64,000 nucleotides of DNA, taken from the NCBI RefSeq assembly GCF_009017415.1, contig NC_092404.1, positions 372,001 to 436,000 on the forward strand, written 5' to 3'. Source of the DNA: Aspergillus flavus (taxonomy: Eukaryota; Ascomycota; Eurotiomycetes; Eurotiales; Aspergillaceae). The notes beneath the pieces are model-generated. The model saw only the letters and a list, made by a program, of their open reading frames with translations, was not told the origin of the DNA and did not search any database. Of this stretch, positions 49,691 to 59,348 are shown piece by piece; positions within the stretch are counted from its first letter, which is position 1; every line of letters begins with the position of its first letter. Both the position numbers and the translations under genes were made by a program.

Positions 49691-50300
49691 TGCTATGCTC
49701 AAGGAAGCAAAATGGACAAAAGGAACAAGAACCATTTGAGAAAGGAAGATTCACTAATTTATTGTTTCCTATCTTCATGATCCACGTGGTGCAGGTGCGA
49801 TACGAAGCTCCACCAAGACGACTCATATCAATGCCGATCCCCTTGCATGAGCAAATGCTGTTTTTGGACGTGTGACCTCGGGGAGAAATCAGAGAAGAAG
49901 CGTGATAAGAGCCGGCGATGGCCACCAATCGTGAGGCTGCTCGCCACATACCCCGTATTATCTCGGCAGGATTCCATGGCCAAGACTACTTGACTGCTTT
50001 GAATACCCCGCTTAATGACTGCTATCAGCGTGCACGGTGCACTTTGCAGGTCCAAGCGATAGCCGACCCGATCACCGAACTCTCAAGTTTAATCCCAACT
50101 TTAACACTTATTCGGCATGATGACAGGGTTGTTATAGTCATCGGTCGCTAACAGCGGCCGTTATCGCAGTACACAATACCCCTCAAGTTTCCATATATCC
50201 GCCAAGCTACCACATAAAAGGTACCCTTAGCCAAGCATATCTCAAGCTTCGCACAGCCTCGGCATAATTAATATTTACCTTTATCAACATTTAAGCAACT
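49691..50300. promoter_or_regulatory. divergent promoter rich in GATA-factor sites
   Basis: HGATAR elements, the AreA consensus, at 49903-49908 (TGATAA), 49958-49963 (minus), 50022-50027 (minus), 50057-50062 (CGATAG), 50161-50166 (minus) and 50281-50286 (minus). It separates a permease gene and an FAD amine oxidase gene. The sites are read directly; nitrogen control is inferred. Confidence 0.55.
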
Positions 50301-51799
50301 ATGTCCTCGTCTCAAAATGGGTCTAGCAGAAGTTTACCTAACAAAACCCCCTGTCTCAGTTTCTGGCAGCGAACTACCCGTGCATTTCCTCTGCTACATG
50401 CAAATCGAAACACACCCGTTCCTTCTAGGTCCAAGTATGTAGTTATTGGCTCTGGGATTTCCGGTGGCCTTACAGCGTTCGAACTTATCGAGGCTGGCGT
50501 TAAAGGGGAGGATATCATAATACTCGAAGCGCGAGAGGCAGCTAGTGGTGCCAGTTCGCGAAATGCTGGACACGTACGACCGGGTACGCATCTATACCAC
50601 GAGTCGTTCTATTGTTTATTTGCTAATCGGCCGATAGACGCATTCCGAGGATTCAGTGCATATGCAAAGGTCCATGGAGAGGAACAAGCTCTGAAGATAA
50701 TTGCCAACGAGCGCCTCGTTCTCGAAAAGGTAGACGAATTTACCAAGAAACACGGAGTACAATGCGATTTCAACCTCACCACAACATTCGACGTATGCAT
50801 GACCCCCGAGTTTGCGGCGTATGAGGCCGAAAGCTTCGACGCGTACAAGAATGCAGGAGGCGATGTCTCGCACATCAAGTTCTATGAAGGCGAAGAAGCG
50901 CAAACAAAGACGAAAGTAAACGGTGCCGTCGCAGCATACGAGTGGCCAGCTGGATCCAGTCATCCAGCAAAGCTCGCACAGTTTCTCCTCCAGGCGGTTG
51001 TATCGCGCGGAGGGAAGTTGTTCACGTTTTGTCCGGCTACTGAATTGAGGCGTAACGAGTCGGAGCCAGAGCTCTGGGATGTGCATACGCCGCGAGGAAT
51101 CGTGACAGCAGAACGAGTTGTCCACTGCACGAACGCCCATGCAGCACTTTTGCTGCCGCATTTGGAGCCTTATATCCAGCCAAACCGCGCTCAGGCGCAT
51201 AGCTTGATCCCCACGCCCTCGTTCGCGGCAGAGAATGCCCTTCGGAATACCTTTTCGCTGCGTTATAGTCTACATCATTTCTACTCCTTAATTCAACGGC
51301 AGAATGATGGTACACTGGTGCTAGGTGTATCGCGATCAAACCCTACTCTGAGTCAGGAGACACGAGCTAGTGTCTATAGCACAGACGATACGAGCTATAA
51401 CGAGGAGATAGTCCGAGATGCCCTCCAAAGCTTCAACCAGATATTTCCTGACTTCGACAGCGCGAGTGCCGTGCATGGGGAGGGTCTAGATCACGCCTGG
51501 ACTGGAATCATCGCCATGACGACCGACTCCGTACCGTTCGTTGGAGCAATTGAATCCCTGCCGGGGCAATATATTTGTGCTGGGTTTAATGGGCATGGTA
51601 AGTTTTAAATCTACCTTTTGTGGCCATGGCTCAGTGTTGAGATATTACAGGTATGGCACGTATATTTACTTGCGCACCGGGGATTGCCAAAATCATGCTC
51701 GGAAAGGATTGGGACGATACAGGTTTGCCCGAATGTTTCAAATTCAGCGAAGAGAGACTCACTAGACTGTCCACCAAGACTGTGCAGTCTGTGTGGTGA
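50301..51799 (+). CDS. FAD-dependent amino-acid/amine oxidoreductase (DAO family)
   Basis: Two exons, 50301-51597 and 51651-51799; 481 aa. The FAD Rossmann motif KYVVIGSGISGGLTAFELIE is at about residues 45-64, followed by EAREAASGASSRNAGHVRPG, the DAO-family loop with GxxSRNAGHxRPG found in fungal enzymes near sarcosine and other secondary-amine oxidases. RVVHCTNAHAALLLP and WTGIIAMTTDSVPFVG are the later FAD and substrate contacts, and GFNGHGMARIFTCAPGIAK spans the intron. No signal peptide and no SKL-type peroxisomal ending (ends TVQSVW). It likely oxidises an amine or N-methyl amino acid to give ammonia and an oxo compound. It is divergent from the Dal5-type permease. Confidence 0.9.
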
Positions 51800-51998
51800 A
51801 TTCGTAAGTGATCTTGATCGATTGATAATCTACAGGTTGCGGGGCTGCAGCAAGAGATTGGCAGATTCAAGCAATGCCAAAGAATTTACATAGAGCTGTG
51901 ATCTAGCAGCAGAAAGGGGAAATCGCCTTGTGAGCGAAACTCGTGTCATATAGTTCGTTTGTCTATGCCGCAAGGTCTATACATTCTAATGTGTCCAA

Positions 51999-52898
51999 TC
52001 ATCCCTCCAATGGAAATCCATAACCAACCATCAGGGCAGGCTCGTCAATACTATGGTGTTGGTAGCTGTGCAAGTGTCAGAAAATGTCAACTGAATTGCC
52101 AAGCGGGGCTGTAAATGTTTCCTACCTCAAAACACCAACGGCACCAGGTTCAAGCATCATAGAAAGGGGAAACTCCATGGGGTATCCAAGCCAGCGCTTG
52201 GTGAAAGCCCGAAGCAAGTGGCCATGTGCCACCAAGAGCACGTCACAATGCTTCTCGCCGTGCATGTTGTCTTTGTGAAGCTCACGAATCTCTTTAATAA
52301 GATCGTCAATGCGATCCGTGACCTCTTGAGGAGACCTAATAGACCTCATTAAACGTGCTCATGCCAGATAGAATCAAACTACTCTAGTCACCCTAGGAAA
52401 AGACACTTACTCTCCCTCCTCACAGCCATCGCGCCAGATATCCCATTCCTGCTCGGTATCCAGACCATGCTCCTTTCGCAAAGCCCGGATCTCCTTCGTC
52501 ACCAATCCCTCGTAAAGACCGTAGCCCCACTCAGCCAGTCTGTCGGTTTCGCTGACCTTGTTTGCGTCTCTGAGCTGCTGCTTAGCAGCATCAGAGAAAG
52601 CAATCTCGAAAGTCTGCATAGCCCTCTTTCGAGGACTAATATACACATGAGCCAGGTGGGCCGGGTCAATTAGTTTGCCCGATCCAACAATCATCTTGCC
52701 AGAGGCAAGAACCTGCTTCTCGCCATCTTGAGTGAGTTCCAGCTCAGTGACACCGGTGTACCGGCCGTTCTTGGACCACTCCGTCTGCCCTGGGATAGGG
52801 GTCAGTATAACGCCCCACTATGACTATGTCTACTCAATTTGGATCATACCGTGTCGGTAGAGGAAAACACGGGGTGTACCAGCGTCCTTGTCAGGCAT
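51999..52898 (-). CDS. histidine phosphatase (phosphoglycerate mutase-like) protein
   Basis: Four exons, 52898-52850, 52789-52411, 52335-52126 and 52065-51999; 234 aa, phases agree. The RHG motif (FLYRHGQTEWSKNGRYTGVT) is split by the first intron after CGACACG. YISPRKRAMQTFEIAF and EWGYGLYEGLVTKEIRAL give the Arg and Glu of the active site, and LLVAHGHLLRAF the second His. Sequence and length match fungal proteins related to sedoheptulose-1,7-bisphosphatase Shb17 and similar sugar or nucleotide phosphatases. Probably cytosolic. It ends 200 bp from the convergent oxidase gene. The last exon (22 codons, HHSIDEPALMVGYG) is short but fits family ends. Confidence 0.9.
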
Positions 52899-53766
52899 TG
52901 TGTAATGATATCACGAGTATGTTAATGTGTTGCTGGATTGCGATCCGATTCTCGAACAGCTATGGAGGTCAATTGTTTGGGAAAAGCGCGGGTCCGCGGG
53001 GAGAAAAAAAAAAAAAATCCCGCCGCCCCAGTTATTGACCTTCACCGGTGCCCACTACGTATACTAGCCCCATACAACCCGTCCAATGGAAAAGAATCTG
53101 ATAATCTCGTGCACTCCGGTAGGTGTATCGGTTTGTGGTTTTGAAATTTATGTGGTTGGTTCTACTGTACTTAAATTCCTACTCCGCGGGGTACTCGAAG
53201 GACTTTATATGTAGGACGTCATTTTTGGCCACCCGTAACTTCATAATAATTATTACTAATTTTTTGCTATCTAGAGCTGAACAGCTTAATTTATATTTTA
53301 AATCTCGAATATCTATCAAAAAGATAAAATCCATATGATATAAGGTTCAGTGATATGTGGATTGTCACGGTGTCTGCCCCGCGATTCTGAGAGGTGATCT
53401 TAATATCTACAGATCTACAGATACGGATAACTGTACACTGCCTAATCCAGATAACTTAAGCAAAACCGCTATACAACCTATCTCTAGCATTCATATACAT
53501 TAAGGATGCTAATCTAAGGACCCGCGTCAACTCCGAAGTCGTGGCGGATTCGCATTGCGGACTTTTCATAGTCGGGCCTCTGTAAAGGCGCTGTATGCCC
53601 TGATCGCAACCGTAAACTGTCAATTCCAACACAGGCCCTTTTCAGAATAGGAATTAACGCCTCCTCTCTTTTTCAAGCCGAGGTATATTAAAGGCGGAGT
53701 GAGATCACAGAGCACACATAGATCTGCACGCAAAAGTATGCATTCTCCCTTCTACCCTGCAAGGTT
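52899..53766. other. intergenic, partly AT-rich
   Basis: About 870 bp; a 13-A run at 53004-53016 and an AT-rich part around 53220-53340. No gene supported. Contains the phosphatase promoter and the aldolase 3' flank. Confidence 0.45.
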
Positions 53767-54725
53767 TCACGAACGCGCAACTTGCAATTCAGCTGTATAC
53801 CAATTATGAATCGCCCGAACATCATAACTCATTGCCACAGTATCGAACACCTTCAGATGCTCCTTGCACAAAGCCCCGTTATTCGATAATCGGCTAACCC
53901 ATTTACCATGCTTTCTAGCCGCCGTCACGATCTTATCGATAGCATCGACAAACTCGGGCTCATCACCTTTGGCGGGAACATAACCAAGGAGTGAGAGGGC
54001 AAGATCATTCGGTCCGATAAAGATCATATCTTGGCGGGAATTAGCATACTATTCTTAAACTTTGTGGGGGCTATCATTATCACTAACCAACACCAGGAAC
54101 AGCACAGATGGCGTCAACGTTCTCGACTCCGGCTTTCGATTCAATCTGAACACAAGTGATGAGTGTCTCATTTGCCGTTTTCATGTATGTTGGCATGTCG
54201 ACACCGTAAGCGATGGCTGGAAACGCGGAACCTTGCCCTCGAAGACCCTGAGGAGGGAATTTGGCATGAGAGACAACGGCCCTGGCTTCTTCGGCTGTAT
54301 TGATTTGGGGTACAACGATACCGCTTGTAACTCTTTAGTACTGGAATGCCAATATTGGTATGTCACTTACTGTGCACCAGCATCCAATGCTCTTTTAATT
54401 AAATCCGCGTGAGTCATTCTGAGACGAACAAGGGGCGATACTCCCAAAGAAGCAATAGCGGCAGTCGAGCTGTGCATGGAATCGTCGCTTATATGACCAT
54501 GCTCACAGTCGATGATGATGCCCTTTACGATCAGTAGCGTGTAATTGAAACTACCACACATCGGGAAATACTCACATCAACGCCCGTCTGAGCGACAATT
54601 TGCGCCGTGCGAAAGGACGGAAGCCCCAGGAAAGTCATGACGGGTTTGGAGTTGGTTCGTAAAGCATTAAGCAGTCGTAACCGCGGGTTTTGAATTGCGG
54701 TTGTTATGGCTGATGTATATGACAT
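53767..54725 (-). CDS. HpcH/HpaI family aldolase
   Basis: Four exons, 54725-54576, 54522-54371, 54323-54088 and 54029-53767; 266 aa with phases in agreement. Family landmarks: KPVMTFLGLPSFRTAQIVAQ near the start, IIIDCEHGHISDDSMHS with the catalytic His/Glu neighbourhood, SPLVRLRMTHADLIKRALDA, GAHGIVVPQINTAEEARAVV, CVQIESKAGVENVDAI with the metal-binding Glu, and VPGVDMIFIGPNDLALSLLG with the second metal-binding Asp. It is a class II pyruvate aldolase that makes or splits 4-hydroxy-2-oxo acids in the cytosol. The donor of intron 3 was chosen among three GT candidates as the one restoring PGVDMIFIGPND. About 2.5-4 kb away is a gene with two RraA-type aldolase domains; both may work on oxo-acid intermediates. 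Confidence 0.88.
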
Positions 54726-55559
54726 TTTGTATTAGGAGTGTTCTGTGATAGATCGACCGAAGCCCTAACACCGTTGTTGTTACGAAGACGTCTAGAAGAG
54801 ACAACGCTGGAATACAAACTTGGAATTTTAACTGATGTGGTGACATTTTGGGCATGGGAGAGCAATCGAGATATTCAGCATTCAATAACGGGGAAATAGT
54901 TATATGCCGACGGCAAAACTGAAAGACCCCGACAACCACCTTTAGCGGGTCTCGGCAAAAATCCTCCAAAATGGTGTACGGAGCATAAATGTGCTCCTTC
55001 TAATACTATGGCATCTATTGTTCCGACACTATATGAGGCATTAGTCAGGTCATGTTAAGTTAAGGAGTGGGAGGTTGTTCCTTTGGGGTCTTCTAACTGT
55101 TGGTGCCTTAAAGGCACAAAACAAGTTTACTTAAATAGGCAGTAGACTATGGCTATATTCTACAGTGTTTTTACAAACTCTACTCAAGGTCAAACTCAAC
55201 CTCCAACAAAGGGGCTCTCGCTCAGATTCGTGTCTTTGTCACAGCATAACTATATAATTGACCTACGGCAAGCTAACCGGAATGCGTGCCTGCCCGGACA
55301 CCGTGACATGCTCTCAGTTATATTAATAAAAGCCACACAATATGAAATTGGGCACAAGCCTTAGCTGAGAAACTTTAAGTTAGGTAGACTAATATTAACA
55401 AACCTAGGTATTCCAATGCTGCACCCTTTAAAATAGATTTATTCTTTCTTTGTATTTCAGTTTAACCTGGATAGGTTAGTATTAACAGTTTAACCGTTCC
55501 GGAACGCAGATAATACTCATGCTGCGACGGCCTCCGCCGAGGTCAAATCGTTGCTCCCC
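54726..55559. other. aldolase upstream region and intergenic DNA
   Basis: Includes CGGCAAAA at 54911-54918 and 54953-54960, the first within TGCCG-A-CGGCA (54905-54915), about 190-230 bp upstream of the HpcH-type aldolase start. A short ORF at 55149-55364 has no family. Otherwise nothing. Confidence 0.4.
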
Positions 55560-56648
55560 CTACAGTCCTGGGGTATCGGCGATGCGCACAACATACTTTG
55601 TTGCTGAAGCATTACCGGCCTGCAAGTCTTGCAATGCTTCTTCAAGTCCTGCCAATCCGTTGAGGCGCACCTCGTGGGGATGGCCCGTGAACCAACCCTG
55701 GGCCAATCCCCTGCCGAAAAAGGCGAAGAATGCAGCGCCAAACTCGATGTTACCGACCGTCTGTCCTGCAGCTGCAGATTGGTGAACTGATCCAACATTT
55801 GTCCTTAACAGCTGGACTCCCTCTGGAACTTCCTTAGAATCAATTCCTGGAAGGACGACGGTGATCTTCCCTGGTGCAGTAAGCACTGCGCCTAAGTTCC
55901 GGTAGGACCCCTTCTCGGAGACCGCATCGTATGCATGGTGAATTGGCAGGCCACCGGCAGCAGCTTTGATGTTTTTGCGAATCGCTTCATCCCCTTCACG
56001 GTAGTCAATGATCGTATCGCCCTTAGAGCGGTCAATCAAAGTCTCGACGTACGAGGCTCCTTTGCCGGCCACTGCGATGATAGGGTGGATGTTTGAGAGA
56101 CGAGCCAATTTTATCGCGAAAGCTCCTACAGCTGAAGAACCGCCATACACAACCAGAGGTAGCGACTCCTTTGCAGGATTCCAAGGAAGAGGCAAATTCA
56201 ACTCCTGAAAAAGTCCGATTGCAGATGTCATTGCAGCGAGAGGAATCGTGGCGCCCTCTGTTTGATGTTAATCGGAGTACGAAAACAAACAATCAAGATT
56301 CTTCATACCTTCGAAGCTGGTTTCCTCGGGTAGATGGAAGGTCGTGTGCGCCCAGGCAATGGCATACTCTGCATAGCTGCCCCCGGCTGTAAGCATCTCA
56401 TGGAAAGCGGCCACTCTATCACCCTTTCTGAAATTTGGCACTCCCTCTCCCACAGCCTCGACGTAGCCAGCAATATCATCTCCCTGGTTTGCAGCAGGCG
56501 CATCGGGCTGCCATGTTGGCACCTTCCAATCCTTAGGGTTAGTGCCAGATACAACCACCTTGATCAACACTTGGCCAGGCTTCACGACGGGAATGTCAAC
56601 GTCACGGATCGCGACAGTGACTGATTTATCAACAACAGCTTCCTTCAT
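55560..56648 (-). CDS. TOXD-like zinc-independent enoyl/quinone reductase (MDR)
   Basis: Two exons, 56648-56309 and 56257-55560; 345 aa. GroES-like N-terminus (IPVVKPGQVLIKVVVSGTNP, DWKVPTWQP, GDDIAGYVEAVGEGV) and a Rossmann domain (LVVYGGSSAVGAFAIKLARL, IIAVAGKGASYVETLI, GDTIIDYREGD, HHAYDAVSEKGSY). The C-terminus GWFTGHPHEVRLNGLAGLEE, then LQAGNASATKYVVRI, is typical of fungal TOXD proteins and the trans-acting enoyl reductases of polyketide pathways. No zinc ligands. No polyketide synthase lies nearby, so a role in polyketide reduction is not supported here. It may reduce a carbonyl or enone in general metabolism. The intron begins gtatga and ends aaacag. Confidence 0.9.
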
Positions 56649-57153
56649 TGTTCTGAATCAAGGTGATATTTTTGTTCAATCGGAGATGCATGGCAGCATC
56701 CCTCGCTTCTTTATCACCGGAAGCTTCCGGAGGTCCCCACTCTGATTTGTAAACATCGGCTATTCTGAATCAGCATTTATACTGGTTCACCACTACATAA
56801 TTCGCTTCCTGCACAATCTTCTAGGTCCAGAAAATCGGATTGCGTTTGGACATAAGTTTGTCTAGTGCGGGTGGAATGAGGCGTTTCTATCACGCAATAT
56901 TGTATCAAGTCTTCATCCTTGAACATCTATAGACTAAACCTCAGATTCCAAAAACCTTTTGTACCAAAACGACAGCTTGATAGATTATCTGGACCCACTC
57001 AATCTTGCACCTAGCTTGTATGTATAGACACCGTTTATATAGTGACAAGTATCAGTTTAGTAGCGATCTCGTAGGGCACTCCATCTTAAGGCCAATTATG
57101 CTCAAGATGTCATTCCACAATCAACAACTGTTAAGAATCTATTCAGCTAACCC
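56649..57153. other. intergenic region
   Basis: About 500 bp between two minus-strand genes; promoter of the TOXD-like gene. No further feature. Confidence 0.45.
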
Positions 57154-58596
57154 TTAAACCTTACGCTGCAATGTGTGGTAACCAAGCTTCTCTCGCGCCT
57201 CAGCGATCGTAGCACCGCTAGCGATCAATTCCCGGATGCCAGCTTCACTCTTCTCGATCCTTCGTGCGACTTCGGCCACCTCACGGGCGCGATCTCGCGG
57301 GACAATAACGACACCATTTGCATCGGCGACAACGATGTCGCGAGGGTTGACACGAACCTTGCCGATGCCGATTGACTCGTTGACACCTCCCACTTGAACC
57401 CGATCCTTGCCAGTTCGCATCCAACGGCCAGCCGTGAAGAGTGGGTAGTCGTCGTCGATGGCACGGTTCACATCGCGGCACACACCATCAATAACAGTTC
57501 CAGCGATGTCTCGTAACCCGGCATACTGAGTCATTATATCGCCCCAAACGGTACAATCTGTGCGACCACCATTATCGATGACCACGACATCACCTATGGC
57601 AACCTCGTCGATAAAATCACCGACACTTCCAGGTGGATCGCTGGCGGGTACGTAACGAACAGTGAAGGCCGGCCCGACGGTAACCTTTTTGTAATCGGTC
57701 AAAGGCATTATACCGAACGCCTGTCCTGGAATGCCGAGTTTATCAAGTGCATCAGAGACACCAGGGGTGTCTGAATCGGCGAAAAGAGCTACTAACTCTT
57801 GATCTTCGGGACTAGCTTGCTTGGGGTTTCGTTTGGAGGCTGGCGCGACTGGCAAGACTTTTGATAGTGGTGCATTTTCGCGAATGGCTTCGAATTGCTT
57901 GTCGTGCATGACTTCAGACACCGGCTGACCGGCTCGAACGGCCTCGACCATCCTAGCCTGGCGACGGTCGATCCGCTCGCCAAATTCTAGGACGTCCTCA
58001 ATACGCTGAGCCGGGACGAAGACTGTCCCGCAACGATCGGCGATTACATAGTCATCTTGGTGGACCGTGACTCCTCCCACTTGCAAGGGTATGCCGGAGT
58101 CGACCTGCACCAAGCGATTGCGCGCACTGATCATGGTGACACCACGACCGTAAACGGGATACCCGACCTCACGGCTGCCGTCTATATCACGACTCATGCC
58201 ATCGATAACGGTTCCCCGGATACGCTTTTGTTTCGATGCATTGGCGACGATATCGCCCCAACATGAGATGCCATCTATGCCGCCCGAGATGACAAGAACG
58301 CGATCATCGGTCGTTACCGCATCGATGACCGGTGTAAGTAGATGTGTTGTGGGAGCAGTATCAGTTTTTGGGCCCACTTTCACTGTGCTGGCACGTCCAA
58401 CTATCTTAGGACAGTCCCAGAGTGGTCGCAGGCCGTATGTGGCTCCTTTGAGGCCGAGGAAATCTAAGGCATCAGACACGGTGTTGGTGTCGAGCGCTGA
58501 AAGTCGGTCCAAGATGCTGGATTGGCTCATGCTGTCGAGTATGATTAGCTGTTGGTAATGTAAATCAATGAACGTTCGTTGAAGAGGAAATGGCAC
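57154..58596 (-). CDS. tandem RraA-like / 4-hydroxy-4-methyl-2-oxoglutarate aldolase-type protein
   Basis: Intronless, 480 aa from ATG 58596; an internal ATG at 58530 (MSQSSILDRL) is the more family-like start, giving 458 aa. Two complete RraA-fold domains follow each other. Domain 1 (about 30-235): NTVSDALDFLG, GIDGISCWGDIVANAS, GTVIDGMSRDIDG. Domain 2 (about 275-455): GVSDALDKLGIPG, GDVVVIDNGGRTDCTVWGDI, GTVIDGVCRDVNRAID. Both keep the paired Arg-Asp of the divalent-metal pyruvate aldolases, so both could be active. RraA proteins usually have one domain and form trimers or hexamers; a fused pair could make a pseudo-hexamer. Likely oxo-acid aldolase or decarboxylase. The HpcH/HpaI aldolase gene lies about 2.4 kb away on the same strand. 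Confidence 0.87.
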   Translation of the reverse strand: MPFPLQRTFIDLHYQQLIILDSMSQSSILDRLSALDTNTVSDALDFLGLKGATYGLRPLWDCPKIVGRASTVKVGPKTDTAPTTHLLTPVIDAVTTDDRVLVISGGIDGISCWGDIVANASKQKRIRGTVIDGMSRDIDGSREVGYPVYGRGVTMISARNRLVQVDSGIPLQVGGVTVHQDDYVIADRCGTVFVPAQRIEDVLEFGERIDRRQARMVEAVRAGQPVSEVMHDKQFEAIRENAPLSKVLPVAPASKRNPKQASPEDQELVALFADSDTPGVSDALDKLGIPGQAFGIMPLTDYKKVTVGPAFTVRYVPASDPPGSVGDFIDEVAIGDVVVIDNGGRTDCTVWGDIMTQYAGLRDIAGTVIDGVCRDVNRAIDDDYPLFTAGRWMRTGKDRVQVGGVNESIGIGKVRVNPRDIVVADANGVVIVPRDRAREVAEVARRIEKSEAGIRELIASGATIAEAREKLGYHTLQRKV

Positions 58597-59348
58597 GAGT
58601 GAGTACTGGCAGAGGCTCTGTTGATATAGGAAGCAATCAGCTTTGTACCGTCATCGGCAACTGGCCATGTTGCCGAAGCTCGACCGAGCGAGCGGGTGTT
58701 GAGGTCAGCAAAGACAACCGGGTAAATACTCCGCTGTTCTTCTTACTGCCAAGAGTCGGCAAGTTGCCATTACACCGGGACTATGGAGGCCTGAGCAGGG
58801 TCGGTGTACTCCGTAAGTATGCTCGAGCGGAAGAGGCAATAAGGTTGCAGATCGGGCTGGGGGACTCCAGACAACACACAGGGCAACCTTTAGCGGGGCG
58901 GTGCAATCTTGGCAACCTCCCCTCCAGCGTCGTGATTCTGCGCTTTGTGCTTGGCCTCACTGCCTCAGGGCCCTTAGGGAGAACCTTCCGCGGAACCCAA
59001 CTAAACAGATCGGGTACGATACGAGCGCTTGGTAAGCACGGAGAGAAATAGTAATGCATGTCTTCGCTGTCAGCAATCACGTGTGGACCCGCAGAGCGCT
59101 GGGTTTCGCCAAATCCGGTAGTATACGAGAGAGGGATCACCTATCAGGAAGCTGGAAGCCCTCAGCCTCAAGATCGCCGTTCAGCTTGGTTGGAGCGCAA
59201 TGCCAAGCATCCCTCCCATAAGGGTTTTGGCTCCGAAGTAGTTATTTAAAAGACCGCGCAGGAACTTTCAATTCCACTGGTATCTGCACTGAACCTTCTA
59301 GCCAGATATCTCTTGCGTTTGTTCTTATAATTGTGTTTCTCTAGAGAG
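58597..59348. promoter_or_regulatory. divergent promoter of the tandem aldolase and the peptidase
   Basis: About 750 bp. An inverted repeat with 8-bp arms TCGGCAAC / GTTGCCGA and a 7-bp spacer lies at 58654-58676, and GGCAA-G-TTGCC at 58758-58768. A TATA-like TATTTAAA (59243-59250) is about 100 bp upstream of the peptidase start. No gene inside. Confidence 0.5.

Noticed and set aside
50312..51339. Several minus-strand ORFs inside the FAD oxidase gene
   Set aside because: They are shadows of a clear oxidase coding frame on the plus strand.
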